Shown in pieces: positions 22,912-31,618 of a stretch of DNA of 34,146 nucleotides. The DNA comes from Specibacter cremeus (GTDB lineage Bacteria; Actinomycetota; Actinomycetes; Actinomycetales; Micrococcaceae). The DNA is taken from the NCBI RefSeq assembly GCF_003946885.1, contig NZ_RWKQ01000050.1:1-34146 (forward strand), written 5' to 3'. Numbering within the stretch: position 1 is the stretch's first letter; every line of letters begins with the position of its first letter. A program made the position numbers and the translations under genes. The notes beneath the pieces were generated by a model. That model did no database searches. It saw only the letters and a list, made by a program, of their open reading frames with translations, and was not told where the DNA came from.

Positions 22912-24411
22912 ATGGAAACTGTCGAAAGGCCGTGGCCGGCGCTGTGGGCGCTGGTGTTGGGGTTCTTCATGATCCTGGTGGACTCGACCATCGTCTCGGT
23001 GGCGAACCCCAAGATCCTGGAAAGCCTGCACACGGACATCAACGCCGTCATCTGGGTCACCAGCGCCTACCTGCTCGCGTACGCCGTGCCGCTGTTGATC
23101 ACCGGCCGGCTCGGCGACCGGTTCGGGCCGAAGAACCTGTACCTCACCGGGCTGGCCGTGTTCACGCTGGCGTCGCTGTGGTGCGGGCTGTCCGGCGACA
23201 TCCACATGCTGATCGTGGCCCGCGCCGTGCAGGGGCTCGGCGCCGCCATGATGACCCCGCAGACCATGGCCGTGATCACGCGCATCTTCGCCCCCGACAA
23301 GCGCGGCCCGGCCATGGGCCTGTGGGGCGCCACCGCCGGGGTGGCCATGCTGGTCGGCCCGATCCTCGGCGGCGTGCTCGTCGACGGGCTCGGGTGGGAG
23401 TGGATCTTCTTCGTCAACGTGCCGGTGGGCGTGGTGGCCTTCGTCATGGCCGTGCGCCTGGTGCCGAAACTGCGCACGCACACGCACAAGTTCGACCTGC
23501 TCGGCGTGGCCCTGAGCGCGATCGGGATGTTCCTGCTGGTGTTCGGCATCCAGGAGGGCGGGACCTACCACTGGGGGACCATCACCGGCCCGATCACCGT
23601 GTGGGGCCTGATCATCACCGGCCTCGTGTTCCTGGCCGCGTTCGTCGTGTGGCAGGCCGTCGGCAGGGGCGAGCCGCTGCTGCCGCTGCACCTGTTCCGG
23701 GTACGCAACTTCTCGCTGGCCAACGCCGCCATCACCGTCATGGGATTCAGCGTCACGTCGATGAGCCTGCCCCTGTTCTTCTACTACCAGCTGGTCCGCG
23801 GGCTCACGCCCACCCAGTCGGCGCTCATGATGGTGCCGATGGCCGTGTTCTCCGGCGTGCTGGCACCGTTCGTGGGAAGGCTCGTGGACCTCGTCAACCC
23901 CCGGTACGTGGCGTGCACCGGGTTCGTGCTGATGACGATCTCGCTGCTGTGGACGTCCTCGCTGATGGCCCCTAACACGTCCATCTGGCTGTTCCTGCTG
24001 CCCAGCGGGCTGCTCGGCATCGCCAGCGCCGGCATCTGGGCGCCGCTGTCGACGACGGCGACGCGCAACCTGGCCCCCCGCGAGGCCGGGGCGGGTGCGG
24101 GCGTGTACAACACGACCCGGCAGGTCGGCGCGGTGCTCGGCAGCGCCGCCATTGCCGCACTGATCACGGCCAGGCTGACGGCCGAGATGCCGCACGGTGC
24201 CGGCGGCGGCAGCCTGTCCGAGGCGTCGGGGCGGCTGCCCGAGTTCCTGTGGCAGCCGTTCTCCACGGCCATGGGCCAGTCCATGGTCATGCCGGCCCTG
24301 GCGCTGCTCATCGGCGCCGTCATGGCGGCCCTCTTCGCCAAGCCCCGCTCGGTGGAGGCCATCTACGCGGACCGAACAGCCGCACCGACGTCCGCAGACC
24401 AGCCGGGCTGA
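22912..24411 (+). CDS. DHA2-family (14-TM) MFS multidrug exporter
   Basis: 499 aa with 14 hydrophobic helices, the size of EmrB/QacA drug:proton antiporters. Motif A is GRLGDRFGPKNLYL (about residues 64-77), motif C-like GATAGVAMLVGPILGGVL follows in helix 5, and GWEWIFFVNVPVG is the usual loop before helix 6. GAAGGA lies 8 nt before the ATG. The PadR gene is 18 nt upstream. The C-terminus is a short polar tail. Substrates unknown. Confidence 0.93.
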   Translation: METVERPWPALWALVLGFFMILVDSTIVSVANPKILESLHTDINAVIWVTSAYLLAYAVPLLITGRLGDRFGPKNLYLTGLAVFTLASLWCGLSGDIHMLIVARAVQGLGAAMMTPQTMAVITRIFAPDKRGPAMGLWGATAGVAMLVGPILGGVLVDGLGWEWIFFVNVPVGVVAFVMAVRLVPKLRTHTHKFDLLGVALSAIGMFLLVFGIQEGGTYHWGTITGPITVWGLIITGLVFLAAFVVWQAVGRGEPLLPLHLFRVRNFSLANAAITVMGFSVTSMSLPLFFYYQLVRGLTPTQSALMMVPMAVFSGVLAPFVGRLVDLVNPRYVACTGFVLMTISLLWTSSLMAPNTSIWLFLLPSGLLGIASAGIWAPLSTTATRNLAPREAGAGAGVYNTTRQVGAVLGSAAIAALITARLTAEMPHGAGGGSLSEASGRLPEFLWQPFSTAMGQSMVMPALALLIGAVMAALFAKPRSVEAIYADRTAAPTSADQPG

Positions 24412-24448
24412 CTCCCGCCGCGGCGCAACCAAAGTCCACCAACCGGGG

Positions 24449-25474
24449 TCAGCCGAACAGGATCCTCGCCTCGTCGTAGCGGTGCTGCGGGACGGTCTTG
24501 AGGTTGCCGAGCGCGGACTCGAACGGCACATGCACGATCTCCGTGCCATTGAGCGAGACCATGGTGCCCCAGCGGGCGTCGACGACGGAATCGATGGCGG
24601 CCATGCCCAGCCGGGTGGCCAGCACACGGTCGAAGCTGGTCGGCACGCCGCCGCGCTGGATGTGGCCCAGGACGGTGGCGCGCGTCTCGATGCCCGTGCG
24701 CGCCTCCAGCGCCGGCGCCAGCTGGTCGGCGATGCCGCCGAGCCGGGGCCGGCCGAACGCGTCCAGGCCGCGCTCCGAGTGCGGGGAGTCGGCATGGTCG
24801 GGGACGAAGCCCTCGGCCACGACCACCAGCGGAGCCCGGCCGCGCTCGTGGGCCTCGAGCACCCAGGTGGCGACCTGGTCAATGCTCGTCTTCTGCTCCG
24901 GGATCAGGATGGCGTGGGCGCCCGTGGCCATGCCGGCGTGCAGGGCGATCCAGCCGACGTGCCGGCCCATGACCTCGGCGATCATGCACCGGTGATGCGA
25001 TTCGCCCGTGGTCCGCAGCCGGTCGATGGCCTCGGTGGCGATCTGCACGGCCGTGTCGAAGCCGAACGTGTAGTCCGTGGCGTCCAGGTCGTTGTCGACG
25101 GTCTTCGGCACGCCCACGATCTTCAGCCCCGCATCCGTCAGCCGGCGGGCCGCGGCCAGCGTGCCCTCGCCACCGATGGCGATCAGGGCGTCGATGCCGA
25201 GGCGGCCCATGTGGGCCGTGATGACCTCGGGCCCGCCGTTGGCCTCGAACGGGTTGGTGCGGGACGTGCCGAGGATGGTGCCGCCCTGCTTGGAGATGCC
25301 GCGGACCATCTGGCGGGGCAGGTCGACGATGTCGCCCTCGACGACGCCGCGCCAGCCGTCACGGAAGCCGACGAATTCGTGGCCGTGGACCTTGATGCCC
25401 TTCAGCACCGCGCCGCGGATCACCGCGTTGAGTCCGGGGCAGTCGCCGCCGCTGGTGAGGATGCCGATCTTCAT
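24449..25474 (-). CDS. pfkA: ATP-dependent 6-phosphofructokinase
   Basis: 341 aa. It phosphorylates fructose 6-phosphate in glycolysis. TSGGDCPGLNAVIRG is at residues 8-22; the catalytic segment PKTVDNDLD has Asp127. At the phosphodonor site the sequence is GGEGT with Gly104 (E. coli numbering happens to match), which goes with ATP use, since PPi enzymes have Asp there. Lys124 is the residue often found in PPi enzymes, so the site is of the mixed actinobacterial type. ATG at 25474 has GAAGGA about 11 nt upstream. It converges on the exporter gene with a 37-bp gap. Confidence 0.94.
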   Translation of the reverse strand: MKIGILTSGGDCPGLNAVIRGAVLKGIKVHGHEFVGFRDGWRGVVEGDIVDLPRQMVRGISKQGGTILGTSRTNPFEANGGPEVITAHMGRLGIDALIAIGGEGTLAAARRLTDAGLKIVGVPKTVDNDLDATDYTFGFDTAVQIATEAIDRLRTTGESHHRCMIAEVMGRHVGWIALHAGMATGAHAILIPEQKTSIDQVATWVLEAHERGRAPLVVVAEGFVPDHADSPHSERGLDAFGRPRLGGIADQLAPALEARTGIETRATVLGHIQRGGVPTSFDRVLATRLGMAAIDSVVDARWGTMVSLNGTEIVHVPFESALGNLKTVPQHRYDEARILFG

Positions 25475-25601
25475 GTGGTGCGAGTCCTTCGAGTGAGTCG
25501 TTCAGGGTGGGTCTGAGCGCACCGTTGGGCTCCTCGGAGGTCAATTCTATGTCCTCGTGTGACGCACGCAACCATGGCCCGCACCGTGGACGTCCGTTTC
25601 C

Positions 25602-25622
25602 GGTGGTCGAGCCTGTCGAGAC
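25602..25622. repeat. Dispersed repeat GGTGGTCGAGCCTGTCGAG-AC, copy 1
   Basis: 21-bp unit also present, identical, at 33114-33134. It contains TCGA-GCCTG-TCGA. It sits in the pfkA upstream gap, 6 nt behind the end of the small membrane-protein gene. Here the outer stem is incomplete (CCGGTG follows instead of CACC). Confidence 0.65.
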
Positions 25623-25628
25623 CCGGTG

Positions 25629-25883
25629 TCAGCGGCGGCGCACGATGCTGGCGACGCCGCCGGCGACGAGGGCCGCGCCGGCGCCGAACAACAGCCACAT
25701 GGCCGTCTGGCCGGGGTCGAGGTTGAGGCCGGCCTGGCGGGTGACGATCATCAGCACGCACAGCACGACGACGATGCCGCCCCAGACGATGCCGCCCACG
25801 CGCGGGCCCGGCCGCTCCGGGGCCGCGACGGGTGCGGTGGGGCCGGTGGGTTCCGTCGGGCTGGAATTGATCGGGTTGGACAT
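25629..25883 (-). CDS. Small two-helix membrane protein
   Basis: 84 aa. A proline/threonine-rich N-terminal 28 residues precede two membrane helices (about 30-48 and 59-79) and a basic end (VRRR). AGGA lies about 4 nt before the ATG. It lies 42 nt behind the PspC-domain gene on the same strand and is probably cotranscribed with it. No known domain is recognised; an accessory role in the envelope-stress module is inferred only from position. Confidence 0.75.
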   Translation of the reverse strand: MSNPINSSPTEPTGPTAPVAAPERPGPRVGGIVWGGIVVVLCVLMIVTRQAGLNLDPGQTAMWLLFGAGAALVAGGVASIVRRR

Positions 25884-25925
25884 GGTTCCTGCTTTCTCAA
25901 GTGTTCGCGGGAGGGTGCGGGCCGG

Positions 25926-27392
25926 CTACGGGCCGGCCACGCGATCGATCGTGACGTGGGCGGCCGCCCCGGTGAGTTGGACGGTCAGGGTGTGGCCGGT
26001 GGCGCCCGGGTTGACCTCGAAATGGGCGCCGTTGATGGCCGCATTCACGTCTTGGCCGTCAACCGTGTACGAGGCGGCGGCCAGCCGGCTGCTGATCGTC
26101 ACCGGGATGTTGTCCGGGACCTTCAGTGTCATGTCGGCCGCGACCACGTTGATGGGCACCGTGACGTCCTGGGCCAGTGGCGGCCGGTAGAACTCGGCCA
26201 GGTCGATCGTCGACTTGCCGATGGTCACGGAGAAGCCGTTCTCCGCCACGCGGGTGTCGCTCGGCTGCCAATTGGTCGATCTCATCAGCGACCACGACCC
26301 GCCGTGCGGCACGGCCGTCAATCCGGCGGCCACGATCAACGTGAGGACGGAGACCACCGTCAACCCGTCCGCGGCGCGGCCCGCCGCGGCGGCGGCGAGG
26401 ATGGCCAGGCCGAGGACGACGCCGGCGACGGCCGCCGCGGTCGCCCAACCGTAGCCGCCGAGGGACAGCACGCCCTGGGCGTCCAGGAGGAGCACGAGGG
26501 CGCCGGCCAACACGGCCACGCCCAGGGCCACGGTGCTCACGCCGGCGCTGATGCGCGGGGTCGGGCGGCGGGCCGGGCGCCCGTTCGAGCCGAGCGGGCC
26601 ATTGGGCCCCAGGGGTCCGCCCGGCCCCAGGGGTCCGCCCGGCCCCAGGGGCCCCTCCGGGCCGAGGGTGCGGTGCGTCCAGTCGTTGACTCCGGCCGTG
26701 ATCCGCTCACCCGCGCCCGGCTGCGCGGCCGACGCGTCCTGCCGCCCGGCGCCGGGGTGACCGGCGGCACCCGGGGCGGGCGCCGCCGTCGTGCTTGCCG
26801 TGTAGGGCAGGTTTGCCGGGTACGGCGCGTAGGGCGTGCCCGGAGCGTACGGCGCCCCCTGCCGGCCGACGTGCCTCCGGTTCTTGTCCCGGTTCACCGC
26901 CCAGATGATGACGCCGACGATGGCGGCCACCCAGAACAGCGGCCACGGGAACCAGTTGCGGTCCCCGAAGAACAGGCCCGGGCCGGTGCCCAGGAAGCCG
27001 AGGAAGGTCATGATGACGGCACCGGTCATGCCGGTCGTCCAGCGGCCGTGGCCGGCCTCCTCGGCGTGGATGCGCCCGTCGGGTTCGGGCAGCAACGCCC
27101 AGGCGATGCCGTAGGCGAGGATGCCGATGCCGAAGAACAACGACAGCACGACGACCAGGCCCCGAACGATGATGGGGTCGATGTTCCAGCGGTCGGCCAG
27201 CCCGCCCGCGACGCCGCCGATCCAGCGGTCGCGGCTGCGCGTCACGCCCAGCGAGCGCAACCAGGTGAAGAACCGTGCCGACGGGGGACCGGGGGGCGGG
27301 GCGAACTGTGCGCCCGGCGGGGGCGCGGACGGGTGATCGGGGCGGGGCTGGGGGCCCGGAACGGGGTCCGGGCCGGGGCTGGTGGTGTTCAT
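25926..27392 (-). CDS. PspC-domain multi-pass membrane protein with LiaF-like C-terminal domain
   Basis: 488 aa. A proline-rich N-terminus (about 40 residues) precedes a PspC domain (about 50-110, RDRWIGGVAGGLADRWNID), several membrane helices, a collagen-like linker of Gly-Pro-x repeats (GPEGPLGPGGPLGPGGPLG), more helices, and a C-terminal beta-rich part (about 385-488) resembling the LiaF-type domain. Such proteins sense cell-envelope stress and hold back a partner kinase. The start is the ATG at 27392, with AGGA about 8 nt upstream; the frame extends further but into the divergent kinase gene. It is divergent (115 bp) from a PspC-histidine kinase and LuxR regulator. The linker DNA is an 18-bp tandem repeat (26605-26652). 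Confidence 0.85.
   Translation of the reverse strand: MNTTSPGPDPVPGPQPRPDHPSAPPPGAQFAPPPGPPSARFFTWLRSLGVTRSRDRWIGGVAGGLADRWNIDPIIVRGLVVVLSLFFGIGILAYGIAWALLPEPDGRIHAEEAGHGRWTTGMTGAVIMTFLGFLGTGPGLFFGDRNWFPWPLFWVAAIVGVIIWAVNRDKNRRHVGRQGAPYAPGTPYAPYPANLPYTASTTAAPAPGAAGHPGAGRQDASAAQPGAGERITAGVNDWTHRTLGPEGPLGPGGPLGPGGPLGPNGPLGSNGRPARRPTPRISAGVSTVALGVAVLAGALVLLLDAQGVLSLGGYGWATAAAVAGVVLGLAILAAAAAGRAADGLTVVSVLTLIVAAGLTAVPHGGSWSLMRSTNWQPSDTRVAENGFSVTIGKSTIDLAEFYRPPLAQDVTVPINVVAADMTLKVPDNIPVTISSRLAAASYTVDGQDVNAAINGAHFEVNPGATGHTLTVQLTGAAAHVTIDRVAGP
26605..26652 (-). repeat. 18-bp tandem repeat encoding Gly-Pro-rich linker
   Basis: GGCCCCAGGGGTCCGCCC occurs at 26605-26622 and 26623-26640, then a partial third copy. 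It codes GGPLGP units in the PspC-domain protein. Copy number may vary between strains by slippage. Confidence 0.75.
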
Positions 27393-27506
27393 GTCTCCAT
27401 CCTGTCGTCCCCTCCGGTCCTCCGGTATTGGGGGCGACCCTGACTGAACCCTGAGCGACCCCCGAGAACCGGTCCGGGAGGCGCCCGGACGTGTTTGGAT
27501 GGAAGC

Positions 27507-28793
27507 ATGGCCGCCACTATGTACAGATCGCAGGACCGCATCATCGCGGGCGTCTGCGCCGGGCTGGCCGCCCACCTGGGGCTCGGTGTGGCGGTGGTGC
27601 GCGGCCTCATGGTCGCCGCCGGCTTCCTGTTCGGCGCCGGCGTGCTGTTCTACGCGTGGCTGTGGCTGTTCGTGCCGATGGAGGGCGAGGCCGGGGCCGC
27701 GTCGTTGGCGTCCGACGGCGGTCCCCGCCTCAGGCTGTTCCGGCCCGCCCCGGTCGCGGTGCCCGGGGTCGCGGTGCCCGGATCCCGGGACGTGCCCGGG
27801 TCTCCGGCCGGCTCCGTGGTCCGGGCCCCGCGTCGCGGGGTCGGGGAGGTGCTGGTCGGCGCCGGGCTGCTGCTGGTTGCCGGGGCCATCATGAGCCAGT
27901 CGTTCGGGCTGAACCTGCCCTTCGGCACCATCGTGCCGCTGGCCGTCATCGCCGGCGGGGCGTTCCTGGCCTGGATGCAATTGGACCAGACCCGCCGCAC
28001 CGGCCTGCTGAACGCGGCCAAGGCCGATACCCCGATGGCGTTGCTGCGGTTGTTCGGCGGCCTGGCCCTGGTGGTGGCGGGCGTCCTCGTCGTCGTCAAC
28101 GGCACCGGTTCGTGGAACCTGTTGTGGCCCTCCGTCCTGGCGTCGCTGGCCGTGCTGGCCGGCGTGGGCCTGGTGCTGGCGCCGTGGGTGCTGAAGTTCT
28201 GGCGTGAATTCCAGGCCGAGCGGGCCGGGCGCATCCGGGAAACCGAACGGGCCGAGATTGCCGCGCACCTACACGATTCGGTGCTGCAGACGCTGGCCCT
28301 GATCCAGCGCCGGGCGGCCAACCCGCAGGATGTGACCCGGCTGGCCCGGGCCCAGGAGCGCGAGCTGCGCGAATGGATCTACCAGGATGCGGGGCGCAAC
28401 GCCGGCAAGCTGGTTGCCCGCATCAAAGAGGTTTGCGCCGAGGTTGAGGACCTGTATGGGCAGGCCGTGGACGTGGTCGCCGTGGGCGACGCCGACTTGG
28501 CCGACAAGGGGCAGGCGCTGGTGCAGGCGGTGCGCGAGGCCGTGCTCAACGGTGTCCGGCACGGCGGCACGGCCGTGTCGGTGTATGTTGAGGCCGGGCC
28601 CGGGGGTGTCGACGTGTTCGTGAAGGACCGTGGCCCCGGCTTCGACGCCGCGGTCGTCCCGGCGGACCGGCTCGGCGTGCGCGAGTCGGTGATCGGGCGC
28701 ATGCGCCGCTTTGGCGGCCTGGCCGAGATCATCAGCTCCCCGGACGGCACCGAGGTCCGGCTGCACCTGCCGGCCACCGACGACGACGAGTGA
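27507..28793 (+). CDS. PspC-domain sensor histidine kinase (HisKA_3/NarL type)
   Basis: 428 aa from the ATG at 27507 (a TTG 4 codons earlier is possible). An N-terminal PspC domain (residues 4-60, YRSQDRIIAGVCAGLAAHLG) carries the first helix, then further membrane helices up to about residue 230. The dimerisation/phosphorylation part is AEIAAHLHDSVLQTLALIQ, with the phospho-accepting histidine next to the DSV, and the ATPase domain has AVREAVLNGVRHG and DRGPGFD. Its partner response regulator starts 9 nt after the stop. The divergent PspC/LiaF-like gene suggests a LiaFSR-like circuit monitoring the envelope. Confidence 0.92.
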   Translation: MAATMYRSQDRIIAGVCAGLAAHLGLGVAVVRGLMVAAGFLFGAGVLFYAWLWLFVPMEGEAGAASLASDGGPRLRLFRPAPVAVPGVAVPGSRDVPGSPAGSVVRAPRRGVGEVLVGAGLLLVAGAIMSQSFGLNLPFGTIVPLAVIAGGAFLAWMQLDQTRRTGLLNAAKADTPMALLRLFGGLALVVAGVLVVVNGTGSWNLLWPSVLASLAVLAGVGLVLAPWVLKFWREFQAERAGRIRETERAEIAAHLHDSVLQTLALIQRRAANPQDVTRLARAQERELREWIYQDAGRNAGKLVARIKEVCAEVEDLYGQAVDVVAVGDADLADKGQALVQAVREAVLNGVRHGGTAVSVYVEAGPGGVDVFVKDRGPGFDAAVVPADRLGVRESVIGRMRRFGGLAEIISSPDGTEVRLHLPATDDDE

Positions 28794-28802
28794 GGACTTG
28801 AA

Positions 28803-29453
28803 ATGACGGACACGGCTATCCGGGTGGTGGTCGTCGACGACCACGCGATCTTCCGATCCGGGCTGAAGGCTGATCTCGACGCCGACCTGGTCGTGGTCGG
28901 CGAGGCGGCCACCGTGGAGGAGGCCATCGACGCGGTCTCCTCCACCCGGCCCGACGTCGTCCTGCTGGACGTGCACCTGCCCGGCGGGCGCGGGCACGGC
29001 GGCCGGGAGGTCATCGCCGGGTGTGCGGCGCTGTTGCCGGAGACGAAGTTCCTGGCGTTGAGCGTGTCCGACGCCGCCGAGGACGTGGTGTCCGTGATCC
29101 GGGCCGGCGCGCGCGGGTACGTGACGAAGTCCATCTCGGGGGCGGAGATCTCCGACGCCGTGCGGCGTGTGGCCGGCGGCGACGCCGTGTTCTCGCCGCG
29201 GTTGGCCGGGTTCGTGCTGGACGCGTTCGGCACCGGGGACGTGGCGGTGGAGGACGAGCTGGACAAGTTGTCCGCCCGCGAGCTGGAGGTCATGCGCCTG
29301 ATCGCGCGGGGCTACTCGTACAAGGAAGTCGCCAAGACGCTGTTCATCTCGATCAAGACGGTCGAATCCCACGTCTCGGCCGTGCTGCGCAAGCTGCAGC
29401 TCTCCTCCAGGCACGAACTGACCCGGTGGGCCGCTGACCGCCGGCTGCTTTAA
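28803..29453 (+). CDS. LuxR/NarL-family response regulator
   Basis: 216 aa. The receiver domain has the acidic pair Asp12-Asp13 and the phospho-acceptor Asp56 (VVLLDVHLPGG); the C-terminal LuxR helix-turn-helix is LSARELEVMRLIARGYSYKE followed by VAKTLFISIKTVESHVSAVL. It is cotranscribed with the PspC-kinase gene (9-nt gap; GAGGA about 8 nt before the ATG). It most likely controls envelope-stress genes, possibly including the divergent PspC/LiaF-like gene. Confidence 0.95.
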   Translation: MTDTAIRVVVVDDHAIFRSGLKADLDADLVVVGEAATVEEAIDAVSSTRPDVVLLDVHLPGGRGHGGREVIAGCAALLPETKFLALSVSDAAEDVVSVIRAGARGYVTKSISGAEISDAVRRVAGGDAVFSPRLAGFVLDAFGTGDVAVEDELDKLSARELEVMRLIARGYSYKEVAKTLFISIKTVESHVSAVLRKLQLSSRHELTRWAADRRLL

Positions 29454-29568
29454 CCAGCGAGGCGACCGGACACGGTGTTTCCGTAGGCGACGTCAGGGAG
29501 GCCGAAGGCCGCCCGCGGCCGATGGCCGGAAAGTCGCCGAGGAAATGCCGGGCCCGGTCGCGCTGTAA

Positions 29569-30828
29569 CTACTTCGCGGTCCCCAGGAACTCCTGCAGCC
29601 GCGCCACGCCGACGGCGAGGTCGTCGTCGCCGAGCGCATACGACATGCGGATGAAACCGCTCGGGCCGAACGCCTCGCCCGGCACGACGGCGACCTCCAC
29701 CTTGTCCAGGATGAGCGAGGCCAGCTCCGCGGACGTGGCCGGGCGGGTGCCGGCAAGCTCGCGGCCGAGCAGCCCGCGCACATCGGAGTATGCGTAGAAC
29801 GCACCGTGCGGGGTGGGGCAGTCGACGCCGTCGATCGCGTTCAGGCCGGCGACCATGGCCTTGCGGCGGCGGTCGAAGGCGACCTTCATCTCCTCGACGG
29901 CCGTGAGGGGGCCGGACACGGCGGCCAACGCGGCCATCTGCGAGACGTTGGCCACGTTGGAGGTGGCGTGCGACTGCATGTTCGTGGCCGCCTTCGCCAC
30001 GTCCACGGGCGCGATCATCCAGCCCACCCGCCACCCCGTCATGGCGTACGTCTTGGCGACCCCGTTGAGGACCACGACCTTGTCGCCGAGCTCCGGCACG
30101 GCCGTGGCGATCGACGTGAACGGCACGCCGTCGTAGGTCAGGTGCTCATAGATCTCGTCGGTGATGACCCACAGGCCCTTCGCCGCGGCCCACTGGCCGA
30201 TCTCACGCACCTGCTCGGGCGAGTACACGGCACCGGTCGGGTTGGACGGGGACACGAACAGCAACACCTTCGTGCGCTCCGTCAACGCCGCCTCGAGCTG
30301 GTCGACGGTCACCAGGTAGCCCTGCTCGGGACCCGCGAAAACGTCCACCGGAACGCCGTCGGCCAGCCGGATCGCCTCCGGGTAGGTGGTCCAGTACGGG
30401 GACGGGACCAGCACCTCGTCGCCCGGGTCCAGCAGGGCGGCGAAGGATTCGAACACGGCCTGCTTGCCGCCGTTCGTCACCACGACCTGGGCGGCATCGA
30501 CCTGGTAGCCGGAGTCGCGCAGTGTCTTTTCGGCGATGGCCGCACGCAGCTCGGGCAGGCCGCCGGCGGGCGAGTAGCGGTGGAAGCGCGGGTTCCGGGC
30601 GGCGACGACGGCGGCCTCGACGATGTAGTCCGGCGTCGGGAAATCGGGTTCGCCGGCGCCGAAGCCGATGACCGGCCGGCCCGCGGCCTTCAGCGCCTTG
30701 GCCTTGGCGTCCACGGCCAGCGTGGCGGATTCGGCAATGGCGGCGATACGGGCGGAGACACGGCGGTCGGGTGCGGAACGGAACGCTGGCGGCATCGTTG
30801 GCGGCATCGTTGGCAAAGAGGCAGGCAT
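29569..30828 (-). CDS. Pyridoxal-phosphate aminotransferase, aspartate aminotransferase-like (class I)
   Basis: 419 aa. It moves an amino group, most likely between aspartate and 2-oxoglutarate. [34 protein letters not shown] and the PLP lysine in [13 protein letters not shown] are all present. The start is uncertain: ATG at 30828 ([16 protein letters not shown]) is taken, but later in-frame ATGs at the TMPP repeats are possible, and so is an ATG at 30870 giving 14 more residues. The first 16 codons include a 12-bp tandem repeat (GGCGGCATCGTT twice in the plus strand). It is divergent from tRNA-Trp and secE, as in other Micrococcaceae. Confidence 0.9.
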   Translation of the reverse strand: MPASLPTMPPTMPPAFRSAPDRRVSARIAAIAESATLAVDAKAKALKAAGRPVIGFGAGEPDFPTPDYIVEAAVVAARNPRFHRYSPAGGLPELRAAIAEKTLRDSGYQVDAAQVVVTNGGKQAVFESFAALLDPGDEVLVPSPYWTTYPEAIRLADGVPVDVFAGPEQGYLVTVDQLEAALTERTKVLLFVSPSNPTGAVYSPEQVREIGQWAAAKGLWVITDEIYEHLTYDGVPFTSIATAVPELGDKVVVLNGVAKTYAMTGWRVGWMIAPVDVAKAATNMQSHATSNVANVSQMAALAAVSGPLTAVEEMKVAFDRRRKAMVAGLNAIDGVDCPTPHGAFYAYSDVRGLLGRELAGTRPATSAELASLILDKVEVAVVPGEAFGPSGFIRMSYALGDDDLAVGVARLQEFLGTAK

Positions 30829-30907
30829 CGGCGGTCTTTCTAGGAGGAGGTTGCGGCCCAAACACATGAGGTTGACACCTCTACCATAGGCGGTGGGCGC
30901 ACCCCGG

Positions 30908-30937
30908 TTCGACGTGGCGCCATAGTTTGCGTAGAAT
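30908..30937 (+). promoter_or_regulatory. Candidate promoter upstream of tRNA-Trp
   Basis: TTCGAC (30908-30913) and TAGAAT (30932-30937), spaced 18 bp. A small dyad GGTGTT-CA-AACACC follows at 30946-30959, near where transcription would begin, and could be an operator or 5' hairpin. Confidence 0.45.
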
Positions 30938-30985
30938 GATTCACCGGTGTTCAAACACCATGATGAAGCGCGCCTTGACGCCCGA

Positions 30986-31015
30986 TTGGTACTCGGCGTC
31001 GTCGGACGGTAGATT
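30986..31015 (+). promoter_or_regulatory. Second candidate promoter, tRNA-Trp
   Basis: TTGGTA (30986-30991) and TAGATT (31010-31015), spaced 18 bp. The start site would be about 35 nt before the mature tRNA, a normal distance. Confidence 0.45.
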
Positions 31016-31056
31016 GGTCATGGTGTTCCGGCATCGCACGGGGCGTGGATCCCCAA

Positions 31057-31129
31057 AGGGTAGTGGCGCAATTGGTAGCGCAGCGGTCTCCAAAACCGCA
31101 GGTTGCAGGTTCGAGTCCTGTCTGCCCTG
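31057..31129 (+). tRNA. trnW: tRNA-Trp (anticodon CCA)
   Basis: 73 nt. Acceptor stem AGGGTAG (31057-31063) pairs with CTGCCCT (31122-31128, one G-U) and G31129 is the discriminator base. The D arm is GCGC-AATTGGTA-GCGC; the anticodon stem GCGGT/ACCGC closes a CTCCAAA loop with CCA at 31090-31092; the T arm has GGTTCGAGTCC. The terminal CCA is not encoded and must be added. Its place just before secE is typical of actinobacteria. Confidence 0.96.
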
Positions 31130-31253
31130 CGCATAGGTGTCGGCCCGGTTCGCGGCAATGCGGGCCGGCGTCGGCGCCGTCGCGAATGATTCGAACGACG
31201 CGGCTCGGTTCCGGGCTGGTGTTCAACCGACCACGATGACGAGTGAGGCACTG

Positions 31254-31532
31254 GTGACCGAAACTGCGGCGAGCAGCTCCAAGGGCCGCCCGGCAAAGAA
31301 GTCCAAGAAGTCCGGCGGCCCCGGACTCTTCGCCCGGATCGCGCTCTTCCTCCGCCAGGTCATTGGCGAACTCAAGAAGGTTGTCACCCCGACCCGCAAG
31401 GAACTGATCAACTACACCCTGGTCGTGCTGGTGTTCGTCATCATCGTGATGGGGATCGTGACCGTCCTGGATCTGGGGTTCGGCCGGGCCGTACTGTGGA
31501 TCTTCGGCGGAAGCAAGAGCCTGGAGCAGTAA
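31254..31532 (+). CDS. secE: Preprotein translocase subunit SecE
   Basis: 92 aa. A basic N-terminal part (KGRPAKKSKKSGG) leads to the conserved amphipathic segment RQVIGELKKVVTPTRKELIN and one membrane helix (about 55-80), the single-helix Gram-positive type. SecE clamps SecY in the plasma membrane. Start: GTG at 31254 (VTETAAS), with GAGG 5 nt upstream; an ATG at 31236 has no ribosome site. It heads the secE-nusG-rplK-rplA cluster. Confidence 0.93.
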   Translation: MTETAASSSKGRPAKKSKKSGGPGLFARIALFLRQVIGELKKVVTPTRKELINYTLVVLVFVIIVMGIVTVLDLGFGRAVLWIFGGSKSLEQ

Positions 31533-31546
31533 AGGCTCATTCCGTG

Positions 31547-31577
31547 CCGGCCCGTTGAGTGATACTTCAGGGGCCGG
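31547..31577 (+). terminator. Stem-loop between secE and nusG (partial terminator/attenuator)
   Basis: CCGGCCC (31547-31553) pairs with GGGCCGG (31571-31577), 17-nt loop, followed by TTTGAGCATTTT. It could reduce read-through from secE into nusG; a complete stop is not expected in this operon. Confidence 0.4.
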
Positions 31578-31618
31578 TTTGAGCATTTTAAGTTCGTCAT
31601 TAGGAAAGCAGGAGAAAC

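Noticed and set aside
22234-24882. 882-codon open frame on the minus strand opposite the PadR and exporter genes
   Set aside because: It is a product of the high GC3 of the genes on the other strand: low-complexity R/G/H/Q-rich translation, no domain, no start signal, and it covers two well-supported genes and part of pfkA.
26605-26652. Considered as a minisatellite outside genes
   Set aside because: It is in frame within the PspC-domain gene and codes a Gly-Pro linker.
25626-27443. 605-codon plus-strand frame opposite the PspC-domain gene
   Set aside because: Composition R/G/D/H-rich with no motif; the minus strand carries the PspC domain and membrane helices.
30927-31136. 69-codon frame running through tRNA-Trp
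   Set aside because: It reads straight through the tRNA gene; the tRNA cloverleaf is complete.
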